Assembly (NCBI RefSeq): GCF_029962835.1
Contig: NC_080578.1
Span: 103,147,759 to 103,211,758, forward strand
Direction of reading: 5' to 3'
DNA from: Magnolia sinica
Taxonomy: Eukaryota; Streptophyta; Magnoliopsida; Magnoliales; Magnoliaceae
DNA: 64,000 nucleotides
The notes beneath the pieces were generated by a model, which saw only the letters and a program-made list of their open reading frames with translations, searched no databases and was not told the origin of the DNA. A program made the position numbers and the translations under genes. Positions 23,166 through 34,168 of the stretch are shown here, piece after piece (within the stretch, counting starts at the first letter, position 1; every line of letters begins with the position of its first letter).

Positions 23166-24455
23166 GAAAAAAAATTAAAAATAAAAAGTAAAAAATCCAA
23201 AATTTGGTGTAGTTCAAAACATAGGTGGGCCTTACCTGCCACATGCATTGCACATCATAAATTCCCTGCAAGTTCCTCATAAAGATGATGTGATTGATGA
23301 CTTGTTCTCTTATCCGGAAAATGTGTCAAAAACCAAAGCAAGAGTTTTTCAACTGGAAACTTATAGATAACAGGTGTACTGCTTTACAGCGAGCATCTCT
23401 TAAAGGACTCCAAGGTAAGCGCTCTAAACAAATTACTGGATAGGCCAAGTTCCACACTAAGCTATGCACACTAGATTTAAAATTAATGTTTCCACTAAGA
23501 TAAAGCGGGCCAGGTCGGGTGGCCAAAGCATGGTTTAGGAAACCAGGTTGGGCTGGCCTAGACAAGTCATGTAGGAGAAAAACTTTACTCTAATAGTGTG
23601 ATGGATGATATGCAGGCACTTAGAATTTTCTAAGAAATTGCATTCTTGGCATACAACTAAGTCCAACCAAATAGTTCACGTTGTAGTCCCAATTTAGATG
23701 TGTCACCGATTTGTGGCCAGAAGCTACGTAGGGCCCACAAATATGCCTGTGACAACTCCACTCCATCCATCAGTTCCTCAAGCTTATAATAGGGATAGAA
23801 GTCCAAAAATCAGGCAGATGGAAAACTCATGTGGACCACGCCACACAAAACGGCGGGAATTGAATGCCCACCGTTGGAAACTTTGTGGGGGTCATAAAGT
23901 TTTGGATCAAGATAATATTTATGCCTACAATTCATCCAACAGATAATAACCTCATGAATTATTTGGGTGGCATATAAACATCTTGGTGGATTATAGTAAG
24001 GTTTCAACAGTGGATGTTTCCATTCTCACTATGTTGTCTCCCAATGCAATTGAATTTTGGATTTGCTTGAATTTTGGACTCGTGTATTAATATCGGCCTG
24101 ATAAATTGACGGACAAAGGTGATTTATGGTGGGTATCTTTGAGGGCCCGGATGGGTCGTAGTTGCAAATCTGACTTATTATTGAATTGCCAGAGAAAATA
24201 AAACGTCCACTTGCTTTCCTCACCAAAAGTAACTATACCTAACATATATTAAAATAAATATGTCAGTGGTCCACTTGCTCCTATTGTTTTTCCACGTGGT
24301 TTCCTTTTGCTCTGCCTTTATTTCCTCTTATCTTTTGCTTTTGCGTTGGCTTTTTTCCTTGAACCATGCGCGTTTTTGACTCAGGACGCGTGTTCCCACC
24401 TTGTAGGGCCATGGGATTGAATGGATTGGAATTATTCTCACACAGCATGTTGAAC
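23166..24455. other. MITE arm and unassigned sequence
   Basis: From 23715 there is a decayed foldback unit (AGAAGCTACGTAGGGCCC, CATGTGGACCACGCC, GAATTGAATGCCCACC) reaching about 24210. The rest is unassigned. Confidence 0.5.
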
Positions 24456-24992
24456 GGAAACGGATTGGCTACTCCCCCTGCCACCAGCCCCGTGGCTGGT
24501 GTTCGGTTCTCTGTGGGCCCCACCATGATGTATGTGTTTCATCCACTCCGTTCATCCATTTTTAAAGATCATTTTATGGCTTTATCCCAAAAATTAGAGG
24601 GATATAAATCTCAGGTGGACCACACCACAGGAAAACAATAGATTTGGATATCCACCATTAAAATCCTCCTAAGGCCTACTGTACTGTTTATTTGACATCC
24701 AATCTGTTGATTATGTCATACAGACCTAGATGAAGGGAAAAAACAAAGATCAGCTTGATCAAAAACTTTTATGGTCCCCAAAAAGTTTTTAATGGTCTAC
24801 GTTCATTCAACATTGTTTCCTGTAATGTGGCCCACTTGAGCTTGGGATATATCTCATTTTTGGTCTCATACCATAAAATGATCTAGAAAAATAGATGTAC
24901 GTCATGGATGAAACACATACATCATGGTGGGGTCCATAGAGCACCGACCACCAGCCATTCACTGGTGGTGGGGGAGTAGCCAATCTGTTCCC
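24456..24992. mobile_element. MULE-type MITE, GGAAACGGATTGGCTACTCC ends
   Basis: A 537-bp foldback element. Left end GGAAACGGATTGGCTACTCC, right end GGAGTAGCCAATCTGTTCCC (two mismatches to the complement). Flanking 9-mers are ATGTTGAAC (24447-24455) and ATGTTAAAC (24993-25001), a target duplication with one mismatch. The interior carries the common core in both orientations. No transposase is encoded. Confidence 0.85.
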
Positions 24993-25001
24993 ATGTTAAA
25001 C

Positions 25002-26636
25002 ACCCAAACCCTGTAAGGCCCACCATGCGTACATGAAACCCACTCTGTCCAACAAGTGAGAACCCTATTGTTCACTGTACATATAAAAGATCACCCACTA
25101 TTAAAGAATATACGGCTGTCTTAATGGAAACAATGTATGATCATCCCAAATGATGTAGAGCGGGTCACCGACAATTTCATGACCAAGATGGACAACAAAG
25201 GCTCGATTTGAATTGGAAGTGATCCAGACCGTCGGGACCTTAAAACGGGTGTATCTTGCAAATTGAAATGAGTTATCTGATGTGTCTTATATAATTTTGG
25301 ATAAGATGAGCTACTTTAGCCACCCAACCCTACGCCGGGTTGCGCACACCGGATTTGCGAGATTTCATCCCATCAATGATCAAATTTTTATTTTATTTTC
25401 ATTTTTACTATTTATAGTAAGTTTTAGTTTGATTATAACTCTTCATCCTTTGAGTTTTAGAACTTGCGTCCAACCAGGAAAAGTGCTTAGAAAATCTAGG
25501 AGAATAGCATGGTTAAGCCAAACAGGACACTCATTATTTTTGGCCAAAAACCATGATTTCTAGCAGGAATAACGACTGTCTTACTATTTATAGTAGGTCA
25601 TGTTTTCTTGGATTTTTTGTTGTAGTTTAATTTTGAAACTTATTCCAAGGCATGGTATCCCTATTGAAAGGGTTGTAAATTCATGTATTTCGTCTATAAA
25701 TTAATTTACAAATTTTTTAGAATTTATTTCTATTTTCTTATTTTCCTCATCTATTTGAGGCATCTCTATAAAGAGTTTAGAGAAGCTACGTGGCTTCAGA
25801 AAAGTTATCCCCTTGAGAAAGATGGTGATCAACGTCATCATGCTCATCCCTACATCACCAAACCACAAAGTTCATGCAGTGTGGCTTGCATGCATGAGTT
25901 GGGTCAAGCTGATCTTTGCATTTTCCATTCATCATGGTGAGTCATACATGATGAATAAGTTTGATGAAAGATACACATAATGGAGGCCACATACACAAAC
26001 CTACCGTTTTGTCCTACCCATCCCCATTGACCCCATAGTTTGGCTCATCTGAGCCATGGGTCCGATTGATATTTTGCTCCATGACCTAGCGTCAAGGGCA
26101 CTTGATAGACAGACTTATTGTGCTGTAGAGGATTTGGAGCCATTTTAATGGTTAAGATTCAATGAGGATCTGGAAGTTTGATTGTGTGGTGACTTGAAAT
26201 ACCATATACTTGACATGTCCCCATCTCTGACAGCAACACATGTCTCAATTAACTCCCAACACATTAAGTCAAACATTGCATGTTGGGAACAGGTTATGTG
26301 CGGCCCCAACCACACCCAGGATGGGGCAGCCCTTACCATGAGGCTAACCTTGATCTATGTATTCTACATCCACATCATTCATCTGTTATGCCACACCATT
26401 TTAAGGCATCAGCCCAAAAAAAGTAACCATGTCGGAATCTTAAGTGGACCATATCATATGAAACTGTGGCATTTGACCATTAAAAACTTCCTATGGGCCA
26501 TGCACAAAAGTTTAGATCAAGGTGATTTTTTATTTTATTTTTTTCGTCCGTCTAATTTTGTGTCACCTTATCCATATGTTGGATGGCAAATAAACATTAC
26601 AGAAACATTACCAGTTTTGTATCACCTTATCACTAG
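25002..26636. other. Interval without a recognised gene
   Basis: AT-rich unassigned sequence around 25270-25780 and a MITE arm from about 26330 (CATTCATCTGTTATGCCACACC). Frames here lack domains and the longest crosses the MITE. Confidence 0.5.
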
Positions 26637-26650
26637 GTTGGATGCCAATT

Positions 26651-26741
26651 TTTATTTTTTTTGGGTTAGCTTGTTAGTACACACCCATGTCAGTACACAC
26701 TCTACTGTTAGCCACCCCCACTAGGGATCGATACCAAGACC
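26651..26741 (-). mobile_element. Short SINE, tRNA-derived type, with 14-bp target duplication
   Basis: Read on the minus strand, a 91-bp insert begins GGTCTTGGTATCGATCCC, close to a Pol III B box (GGTTCGANNCC), and ends in an A-rich tail (AAAAAAAATAAA). It is flanked by the identical 14-mer GTTGGATGCCAATT at 26637-26650 and 26742-26755. The A box is absent, so the copy is 5'-truncated or of a short class. Tail, duplication and B box together support a SINE. Confidence 0.7.
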
Positions 26742-26945
26742 GTTGGATGCCAATTAAACATTATAGAAACGTTACCAGTTTTGTGTCACCTTGTCACCTT
26801 GTTGGATGGCAAATATACATTATAAAAGCATTACAGTTGCATTAGGAAGTTTTTCATGGCGGGTGTCCAATCACCACTTGTTTCCTGTAGTATAGTCCAC
26901 TTGAGATTTGGATCTACTTTGTATTAATCATCATCCTTTCAAAGG

Positions 26946-27476
26946 GGTAAAAACACCCCTGTCACTAGCCCAGTGGCTGATGATCAGTGCTCATTGGGCC
27001 CCACTATGATCTATGTGTTTCATCCATGCCGTCCATCCATTTTTACAGATCATTTTAGGGCTTGATCCAAAATATGAGAGGGATACAAATCTCAGTTGGA
27101 CCACACCACAGGAAAACAATAATGATTGGATATCCACCATTAAAATCCTCCTAAGGCCCACTGTACTGTTTATTTGACATCCAATCTGTTGATTGGGTCA
27201 TAAAGACCTAAATGAAGGGATAAAACAAAGATCATCTTGATCCAAAAATTTTATGGCCCCCAAAAAGTTTTTAATGGTCGATCTTCAATCAACAATATTT
27301 CCTGTAATGTGGTCGACTTGAGATTGGGATATACCTCATTTTCGGTCTCATTCTATAAAATGATCTATAAAAACGAATGGACGGCATGGATGAAAAACAT
27401 ACATCATGGTGGGACCCACAGAGCACCGACCACCAGCAATGCCTGGCGGCTGGGGAAGTAGCCAATCCATTTCCAT
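26946..27476. mobile_element. MITE related to 24456-24992, left end decayed
   Basis: The right end GGGGAAGTAGCCAATCCATTTCC matches the 24456 family. The interior is collinear with it (GGAAAACAATAATGATTGG; TGGTCGATCTTCAATC; CATACATCATGGTGGGACCC). The left end only keeps CTGTCACTAGCCCAGTGGCTG, so the terminus and target duplication cannot be fixed. Confidence 0.65.
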
Positions 27477-27831
27477 GCTGCATGTGAACAACTGACGGAT
27501 TTCACGATCTCATTTGCATAATGCATTTTCTTTTGCTTTTATTATGTCTTGAGTTGAGGTGGATCTAATACAATCGTTTTTTCAGAAGCTTTGACTGCAA
27601 ATTGGCGCATGGGCCCACCATGACGTTTTAATCACATATAATCCGTTCATAACGTTAGAAACCTAATGTCGTTCGTGGCATCCAAAAATATTGCTGATCC
27701 AAAACTAAAATGGACGACACCACCGGTATAATTACGATGCGGGACACCCACCGTAAAATCTCTCCAGATTGTATGTGAGGTCATCTAATCTATTCAGAAG
27801 ATGCATCTGGCCAAAATCATTGAACACTGAC

Positions 27832-27869
<38 letters not shown>

Positions 27870-28462
27870 AAAAAATAAAAAAACCATGCCATTAGAAACT
27901 TAGTTGGGCCACAACAGACGATTTTACAGGTTTGAAGCGTGATTACATGGAGTAAACCACCTAGATTTTAGATCAAATGAGCTTTGGGTGGAAGCTACGT
28001 GGCCCCACTACCCTACCCCGTACATTAGTTTCTCCAGCTCATGTCACCACATGATCCCAAAAATAAGCAAATCCAAGATGTAAATGGATCACAGTACTGG
28101 AAACAGGATAGAAATGCCCACTATTATATAGGACCCACCATGCTGTTTACATGCTATCCAAACCGTTCATAAAGTGGTTCTAATTGAGATGAACTAACCC
28201 AAGGCTTCCATGACACTGCAAAGGTATCGAGGTAGGCGTTCCATTCCAACTCTTTCTTTGAGTGTTGTCCACCTGAGTTTTGGATCGACCTCATTTTTGG
28301 AGTCATGTCCTAACAAGAGCTTGAAAAGTGAATGAATCAGGGGGAAATCCTTGGGACATCTAGGTGGGCCCCATGAAGCTTCCAACCACAGGAACTTTCC
28401 TTTGGCAAGGGCTTAGGCAACTCGGGTCCTAGACTTTGGAATCCAAGGAGAATAAAGGGGCC
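27477..28462. repeat. AAT microsatellite and MITE with AGCTACGTGGCCCC ends
   Basis: An (AAT)n run lies at 27832-27865. From about 27990 (GGTGGAAGCTACGTGGCCCC) to about 28390 (GGGCCCCATGAAGCTTCCAACC) there is a foldback element with inverted ends. No gene is seen. Confidence 0.6.
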
Positions 28463-28775
28463 GGAGGTGATGAAAAGATTGGACGTGATTAAAACATCAC
28501 ATCATGGTGGGCCCTAAGCATCAATTAAATAAGCTCCTCTTAGTGGCATTTGTGCTGGATCCACCTTCTTGTCTTTAATTTTTCTTTTGCTTTTGTCCTT
28601 TCTTTTCTTAATAGTCTTTCTTCCTACCTCTCCACAGCTACTTAAAAGTGAAGTCATGATATAACCAGAATTTTCACGGCATTAGTACTTTCATTTCATT
28701 CCTCTGCAACCTTCAAAAACACCATTACTTGCCCATTCAGCCATCCATCGCACATCCCCATGTGTGTATCCAACA
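28463..28775 (+). pseudogene. Orphan NLR promoter/leader without coding region
   Basis: This plus-strand segment follows the upstream region of both NLR genes: GATTGGACGTGATTAAAACATCACATCATGG (compare the minus strand of about 1320-1365), a CT-rich patch with CTTTTCTTAATAGTCTTTC, the block AAAAGTGAAGTCAT with a decayed TATA (GATATAACC), then TTTCATTTCATTCCTCTGC and CCATTCAGCCATCC. In the NLR genes the ATG follows within about 30 bp. Here the sequence diverges after about 28775 and no coiled-coil coding sequence follows. It is a remnant of a third NLR copy. Confidence 0.75.
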
Positions 28776-29104
28776 TTTCTCCGGTAGTTCTATTCTAGTG
28801 CTTTGAATATAGGTTTTCTTTTTCTCTTATTTTGGAAGAAAACCTTCTACTTCTACTTCAAAGACACGGCATCGGCATCGGCTATCGAACAATATTTGAT
28901 AGCAACAATCAAAAGGTATGATCTGATCTAAAATATCTATTTTGAGTAATTGTGAGAACTTGATAATATATATTGGTGATTCATAGGGCTTAGTCAATTA
29001 ATCTAAACCTTTAAGAAATTTATTTTTCTGCTGTGTATGGGAACAAGCCAAACATGTATGGGAAGTTCCCATGAGCTCGACCGCGCGCATAGAACCATCT
29101 CATG
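28776..29104. other. Unassigned sequence after the orphan leader
   Basis: Contains GGCATCGGCATCGGC and a possible splice donor AAAAGGTATGA at 28912, but no coding frame. A partial copy of the next MITE end (GGGAAGTTCCCATGAGCTCG) is at 29059. Confidence 0.4.
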
Positions 29105-29650
29105 GGAAAAGGTTCTATACGGTCTAGCTCATGGGAACTCTCCATGAGGTCGAGCTGTGTGGGCCCCACGATGATGTATGTCGAGAATCTACCCCATCAG
29201 TAAGATGCACCATTCCATAATGGGCCCAGAGCTTAAAAATCTAGTCAATCTGTTACTTATGTAGGCCACACCACATACAAAAGTTGAGAGGGGTTACCCT
29301 CCATTAAAACATTCATAATCATTTTTTGGGCGCACCGAGATGTGGTTCACAAATCCAGCCCATCCATTATGTGTGTCCCACTTCGATGAGGGGTCAGGCC
29401 AAGTTTCAAATGCATCCAAATTTCAGGTGGGCCCCACCAAGTGCTTTTATATGTTTTAGGCATGTCTTCATATGATTTTAGACGGTATGGCCCACGGAGT
29501 TCTGTATACGGCTGAGTTTTGGTATATCCCATAATTTAAAGGGGACCCATCAAATGCATAGTGTTGATGTTTGACATACATCATGGTGGGGCCCACACAG
29601 CTCGACCTCATTCGGAGTTCCCGTGAACTCGACCATATAGAACCTTTTCC
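29105..29650. mobile_element. MITE with GGAAAAGGTTCTATA ends
   Basis: Left end GGAAAAGGTTCTATACGG, right end ATATAGAACCTTTTCC. The arms continue with CATGGGAACTC and AGCTCGACCTCA and then the GTGGGCCCCAC core. 546 bp, no coding. The right end abuts the TA/GA microsatellite exactly, so a target duplication cannot be read. Confidence 0.75.

Positions 29651-29731
<81 letters not shown>
29651..29731. repeat. (TA)n(GA)n microsatellite
   Basis: A TA run followed directly by a GA run, starting at the terminal base of the preceding MITE. Confidence 0.97.
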
Positions 29732-29735
<4 letters not shown>

Positions 29736-30539
29736 CACCTGTGACCTGTGCACCTTTGCAAACGTGTCATGGGCCTTTAATCGGAACGGTCCATGTGATG
29801 CGGCATCCCATGAAATCCCTATGGACCAATTTTCACCTTGATCTAAAACTCTGGTGGGCCATAGCAATGAGAGATGCAAATCAAGGGCGGAAATTGTTTT
29901 CTTTTGCAATGGCCCATGTAAAAGTTGGGCCCTGAGAGTTTCATGGGGTGCTGCATCATGTGAACCATTTAGATTTTGGACTCACATCATGTATGATGAG
30001 TTCTCAAAAGGTTCTCACAATAACCCATGAGAACTGGTGCGCAGCCCATGAAAAGATGATTGAACGGTCAATATGTTCCATATACACCCTTAGGGCAGAC
30101 TTGAGTTTTGGATCCACCTCATTTTTGAGCCTACCCCTAAACTGATCTGGTTGAAATGGTGGAAAGAGTAGAATTGTGGGAAACATCGCAGTAGGCTCGA
30201 GTATTGCAAGGGCTGCCATTCAATCTCTACGCTTTGTTGCATGCATAATGTTAACCGATATGAATTGCTACATAACAACCCTGCCATGACTGGTGGGCCA
30301 GTTGATATATGTGAGCCCACAACTCATGTTATGGGTAGGCTGAAAAATGAGGTAGATTTAACAGTCAAGTAAGCCACACGACATGAGTTCATAGGGCGCA
30401 ATGACTACTGGTGAAACCTACCTGGGTCCATTGAGATATTTATATGTCATCTAATGGCCACGGGATGCATGTTGAGAAGTCCACTCCATCACCCAGCCCA
30501 CTGTGATGCATGTTGAGAAGTCCACTCCATCCATCCATT
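29732..30539. repeat. Foldback and MITE fragments
   Basis: At 29790-29970 TGATGCGGCATCCCATGAAA pairs with TTTCATGGGGTGCTGCATCA, giving a small foldback. From 30080 on there are core fragments, and ATGTTGAGAAGTCCACTCCATC is duplicated at 30469 and 30504. Confidence 0.6.
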
Positions 30540-31250
30540 TTTCGAGCTCATGTTTGTGGGTGGGCCTCAAATTGAGGTAGATCCGAAGCTTAAATGGGCC
30601 ACAATGATGGAAACAGCGGAGATTGCACAACCACCATTGTTATTTTTCCAGTGCCCACTTGTGTATTGGATTTGCCTCATATTTAGACCCACCTGGTAAA
30701 ATGATATGATGAAAATGATGGATAGGGTGAATTTGAAAAAAAAAACTCATGGTTTGCCACGAATATTTCAAAAGATGGGTTCGGGATAATTGAATAATGG
30801 GCAGTTTTAAGTGGTGTGGCCCATTGGAGTGTTGTAGAAACTGCCTCATATTTGGGCCCACTACCTAAAATGCACTGACAAAAATTGTTGATAGGTGGAC
30901 CACACAAGTTTTTGGAGCTTCTATGCTCTAACATTCAATACATTGTTTGAAGCAGTGTGGCCCACTTGAGTTTTGGATCTTCATCATATTTGGGCCCACT
31001 GACTAAAATGAATTGGCAAATTAGTGGACTGGGTAGATTTCTTAAAAACACCACAATTGAATGGCACAATTTTTAGTGGGCGTTGGACCTATTTCAACAA
31101 TAGGTGTTCAATACCAGTGTTGCAATTCGTGTGGCCCATTTGAGTGTTGGATCAACCTCATATTAGGGCACACCTAATAAATTGAGCTAACAAAATATTA
31201 TATGTGGTGAATTTTTTTAAAAAGTTCAAGGTGTGGTACATACCAACAAC
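30540..31250. repeat. Upstream segment shared (inverted) with NLR 1 at 1980-2580
   Basis: The complement of 1980-2580 is collinear with this segment. Anchors in order: GAGATTGAACAACCACCATTG / GAGATTGCACAACCACCATTG; GGCCCATTGGAGTGTT; CTCATATTTGGGCCCACTACC; CACACAAGTTTTTGGAGCTT; CAATACATTGTTTGAAGCAG; TTCAATACTAGTGTTGC / TTCAATACCAGTGTTGC. An insertion or deletion of about 90 bp separates them near 31130-31205. Confidence 0.8.
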
Positions 31251-32355
31251 CTGCTTAGACCGACTAGATCTGTGTGGGGGCCCACCGTAATGTATCTGCA
31301 TATCTACACTATCCATCCCTGTGCTCATGTCATATTAAGGTGTGGGTTAAAAATAATGTAGATCCAACACTCAAGTGGACTACACCAAATAATGAGCTTA
31401 GGTTGTATCAAATGCACAAAACATTAAATGTAAGAGTCAATTTGGTGTCGTCCACTACCACGTTGGATATGCCTCAATTTTTAGCCCATGCATTAACATG
31501 ATCTGAGAAAATGGATGAACAGCATGGGATAAACAGATATATCATGGTGGGGTCCACTCAAATAACTTATTATCCGTGGTCTATCCACGCTGTCCATCCA
31601 TTTTTCCACTTCATTTAAGGGGTTCGGCCCAAAATTGAAGCATATAAAAGGCTCAACCGTATCATACCACATGAAAAAGTGGGAATAATGATTTCTACTG
31701 TTGAAACCCTACTAAACCCCACAGTGATATTTATTTGTCGTCTAACCTGTTCATAAGATCAAACCAACATGGATGAAGGGAAAATAAAAATATATGCTTG
31801 ATCCAAAACTTCGGTGGGCCCCAAGAATTTTTCCGCAGTAGACTTTCAATTTGCGCAGTTTCCTGCAGTGTGGTTCATTTGAGAATTAGATATGCTTGAT
31901 TTTGGTCGAGGTGATATTCATGGTGGGGTCCAGATCTTTTGGGTAGTTTGGACGTCCTACACATGTGACATGCTGGCACGGGGAATGGTGTAACATGGTA
32001 ACTTTAGCATGTTAGGGGCAGATGCGGATTGGCTGGTGACCCTGCCAGTAACAAATGCATAGTAGTTGGTGCTCATGGCCCCACCATGATGTACCTCTTT
32101 CATTTATGTTGTTCATCCATTTTTCCATATCATTTGATAGTATGAGAGAAAAAATGAGGTAGATCGAAGTCTCAAGTGGACCATATCATAAAAATTATTG
32201 TTGATTGAATGACCACCATTAAAAACTTTCTCACAGACACAAAAGTTTGGATCAACCTGTATGACCTAATCAGCAGGTTCAATGTCAAATAAACATTACA
32301 GTGGGGCGTAGTACACAATCCGCTTCTTATCCGAGCAGGGGTTGGACGGAATCGG
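31251..32355. repeat. MITE copies inserted upstream of NLR 2
   Basis: Foldback units from about 31270 (GGGGGCCCACCGTAATG) to 31560 and from about 31570 to 31930, and half a unit near 32030-32300. None has a clean target duplication. No gene is seen. Confidence 0.6.
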
Positions 32356-32867
32356 GGACGCGGATTGTGTCCAACCCCTGACAGTAATCGGTTCGGGTAG
32401 GGCTATGTAGGGCCCAAGGTGTTGCAAGTGTTTTATCCACGCTGTTCATCGCTTTTCTCAAATCATTTTAATGTATAAAACAAAAACTTAAGCAAATCCA
32501 CACCTCCAGTGGACCACATCAAAGGAAGCTGCAGTGATAATGACTCTCACCGTTGAAAGCTTTCTAAGGGTCACAATAATGTTTTTTTATACCATCCAAC
32601 CTATTAATAATGTCATGCAGACGTAGATGAAGTTAAAACACAAATATCAGCTTGATCCCAAACTTCTCCAGCTCCCAAGAAGTTTTTAATGCTGGAAGTT
32701 AAATCCCCATTTTGTGGGTCACTTAATCCCTGAGCCTGCCTCATTTTTTTGTACCAATACATTAAAATGATCTGAAAAAAATTATGAACGGCGCGTGGAT
32801 AAAACATTCACGCCACTTTCGCATAGCTCTGCCCGGACGGATTCTACTTAAGGCGCAATCCGCATTC
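32356..32867. mobile_element. MULE-type MITE, relative of 10266-10780
   Basis: Left end GGACGCGGATTGTGTCC, right end GGCGCAATCCGCATTC. The interior is collinear with the 10266 element (TTTTATCCACGCTGTTCATCG; GGAAGCTGCAGTGATAATG; ATGTCATGCAGACGTAGATG). The ends have decayed and no 9-bp duplication can be read. Confidence 0.8.
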
Positions 32868-32877
32868 GCCTTCCCAG

Positions 32878-33416
32878 ATCGTAAGCGGGCTGCGTACCGA
32901 GTAACTCAACACCATTAGCGTACTGAGTAAACTCGTTAAGGTTTACTGTAATTTATGAATTTTATCCACTCCGTCCATCCATTTTACCAGGTAATTTTAA
33001 CTCATTTGGCAAAAATTTAAGCTTATCTAAGACTCAAATGGACCACACCACAGGAAATAGTATTAATTGAATTTCTACCATTGAAAATTTCTCGGGGTCA
33101 CAGAATTTTTGACTCAAGGTTATATTTCTTTTTTACCTTCATGCATGTCTGTATGATTTTATGAACATATTGGATAACAAATATACATTACCGTGGGGCC
33201 TAAAAAGGTTTCAACGGTGGAAATCATTATTCCCGCTCTTTCCTGTAGTATGATCTACTTGAGAGCTTTGGATATGCTCTAATTTTGAGATCGACCCCTT
33301 AAATGAACTTTGAAAAAAAAAGGATGGACAGTGTGGATAAACTACGTACATTCATAGTGGGCCCATCTGAGTTTACTCAGTAAGATAAGTAACTCAGTAC
33401 GCAATCCGATTTCGAC
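32878..33416. mobile_element. MITE with CTGCGTACYGAGT ends
   Basis: The left end CTGCGTACCGAGTAAC and the complement of the right end TTGCGTACTGAGTTAC correspond, followed by CTGAGTAAACTC on both sides and the common core. No clear target duplication. Confidence 0.65.
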
Positions 33417-33444
33417 GTTAATAAACATCAGTACCGGTCGATCC

Positions 33445-33978
33445 GGACGCGGATTAGCTACTGAAAAGTTGAGTAGAGAGACTGAAGTGACGTCACCAAG
33501 TTCGGTGGGCCCAACCATGATGTATGTTTTGCATCCACACCGTCTATCCATTTGGAGAGATCATACTAGGGCATGATCCATAGAATCATTCAGATCAAAA
33601 TCTTGAGTGGACCCCACAATAGAAAACATTGTGGAGAGTAACGTTCACCCTTAAAAAGTTCCAAGGGCCACCAAAGTTTCCATTGAAGCTGATATTTGTG
33701 TTTTCCCTTCTTTCATGTATGCGTTAACACATGAACATGTTGGATCTCAAAAAAAAACATCATGGTGGACCTTCAGAAGGTTTCAACGGTGGGCGTCACT
33801 CTCCCCAGTGTTTTCTGTGGTGGGGTCAACTCCAGCCTTCGATCCTCATCATTCTTTGGCTTATACGCTAAAATGATCTCTACAAATGTATGAACGGTGT
33901 GGATACAAAACATAACCTGGTGACGTCACTTGAGTAGCGAGTCTCGCTACTCAACGTCTCAGTAGCTAATCCGCGTCC
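33445..33978. mobile_element. MULE-type MITE immediately upstream of the NLR 2 promoter
   Basis: A 534-bp foldback with ends GGACGCGGATTAGCTACTGA and the complement CAGTAGCTAATCCGCGTCC, arms including GTGACGTCACCA, and the common core inside. Flanking 9-mers GGTCGATCC (33436-33444) and AGTCGATCC (33979-33987) form a one-mismatch target duplication. It ends about 75 bp before the TATA of the NLR at 34169; neither the NLR 1 promoter nor the orphan leader has it at this point. Confidence 0.87.
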
Positions 33979-33987
33979 AGTCGATCC

Positions 33988-34168
33988 AGCTTATTCTCTC
34001 TTTTCTTAACAGTTTCTCTTCCTTCCTCTCCTCAGCTTCTGAAAAGTGAAGTCATATAAACGGAGATTTCACAGCATTACTTTGAACGGTGCCTTCATTT
34101 CATTCCTCTGCTGCTTTCAAAAGCACCGTTACCTCCCATCCATCCATTCATCCATCCATCTATCTAGA
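33988..34168 (+). promoter_or_regulatory. Promoter and 5' leader of NLR 2
   Basis: A CT-rich patch (TTCTCTCTTTTCTTAACAG), the conserved block AGCTTCTGAAAAGTGAAG, a TATA box TATAAA at 34055-34060, then TTTCATTTCATTCCTCTGC and a CATC-repeat directly before the ATG. The layout equals that of NLR 1 and the orphan copy. The frame is open upstream from a GTG at 34046, but that lies before the TATA box and cannot be translated from this promoter. Confidence 0.75.

Noticed and set aside
26182..26724. A 180-codon plus-strand frame
   Set aside because: It crosses a MITE arm and the SINE and has no domain, so it is chance openness.
28900..28930. Possible exon with splice donor AAAAGGTATGA after the orphan leader
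   Set aside because: No coding frame or acceptor can be tied to it; it remains speculation.
34046..34168. N-terminal extension of NLR 2 from a GTG at 34046
   Set aside because: It starts at GTG, lies upstream of the TATA box at 34055, has no counterpart in NLR 1, and would precede the conserved CNL N terminus.
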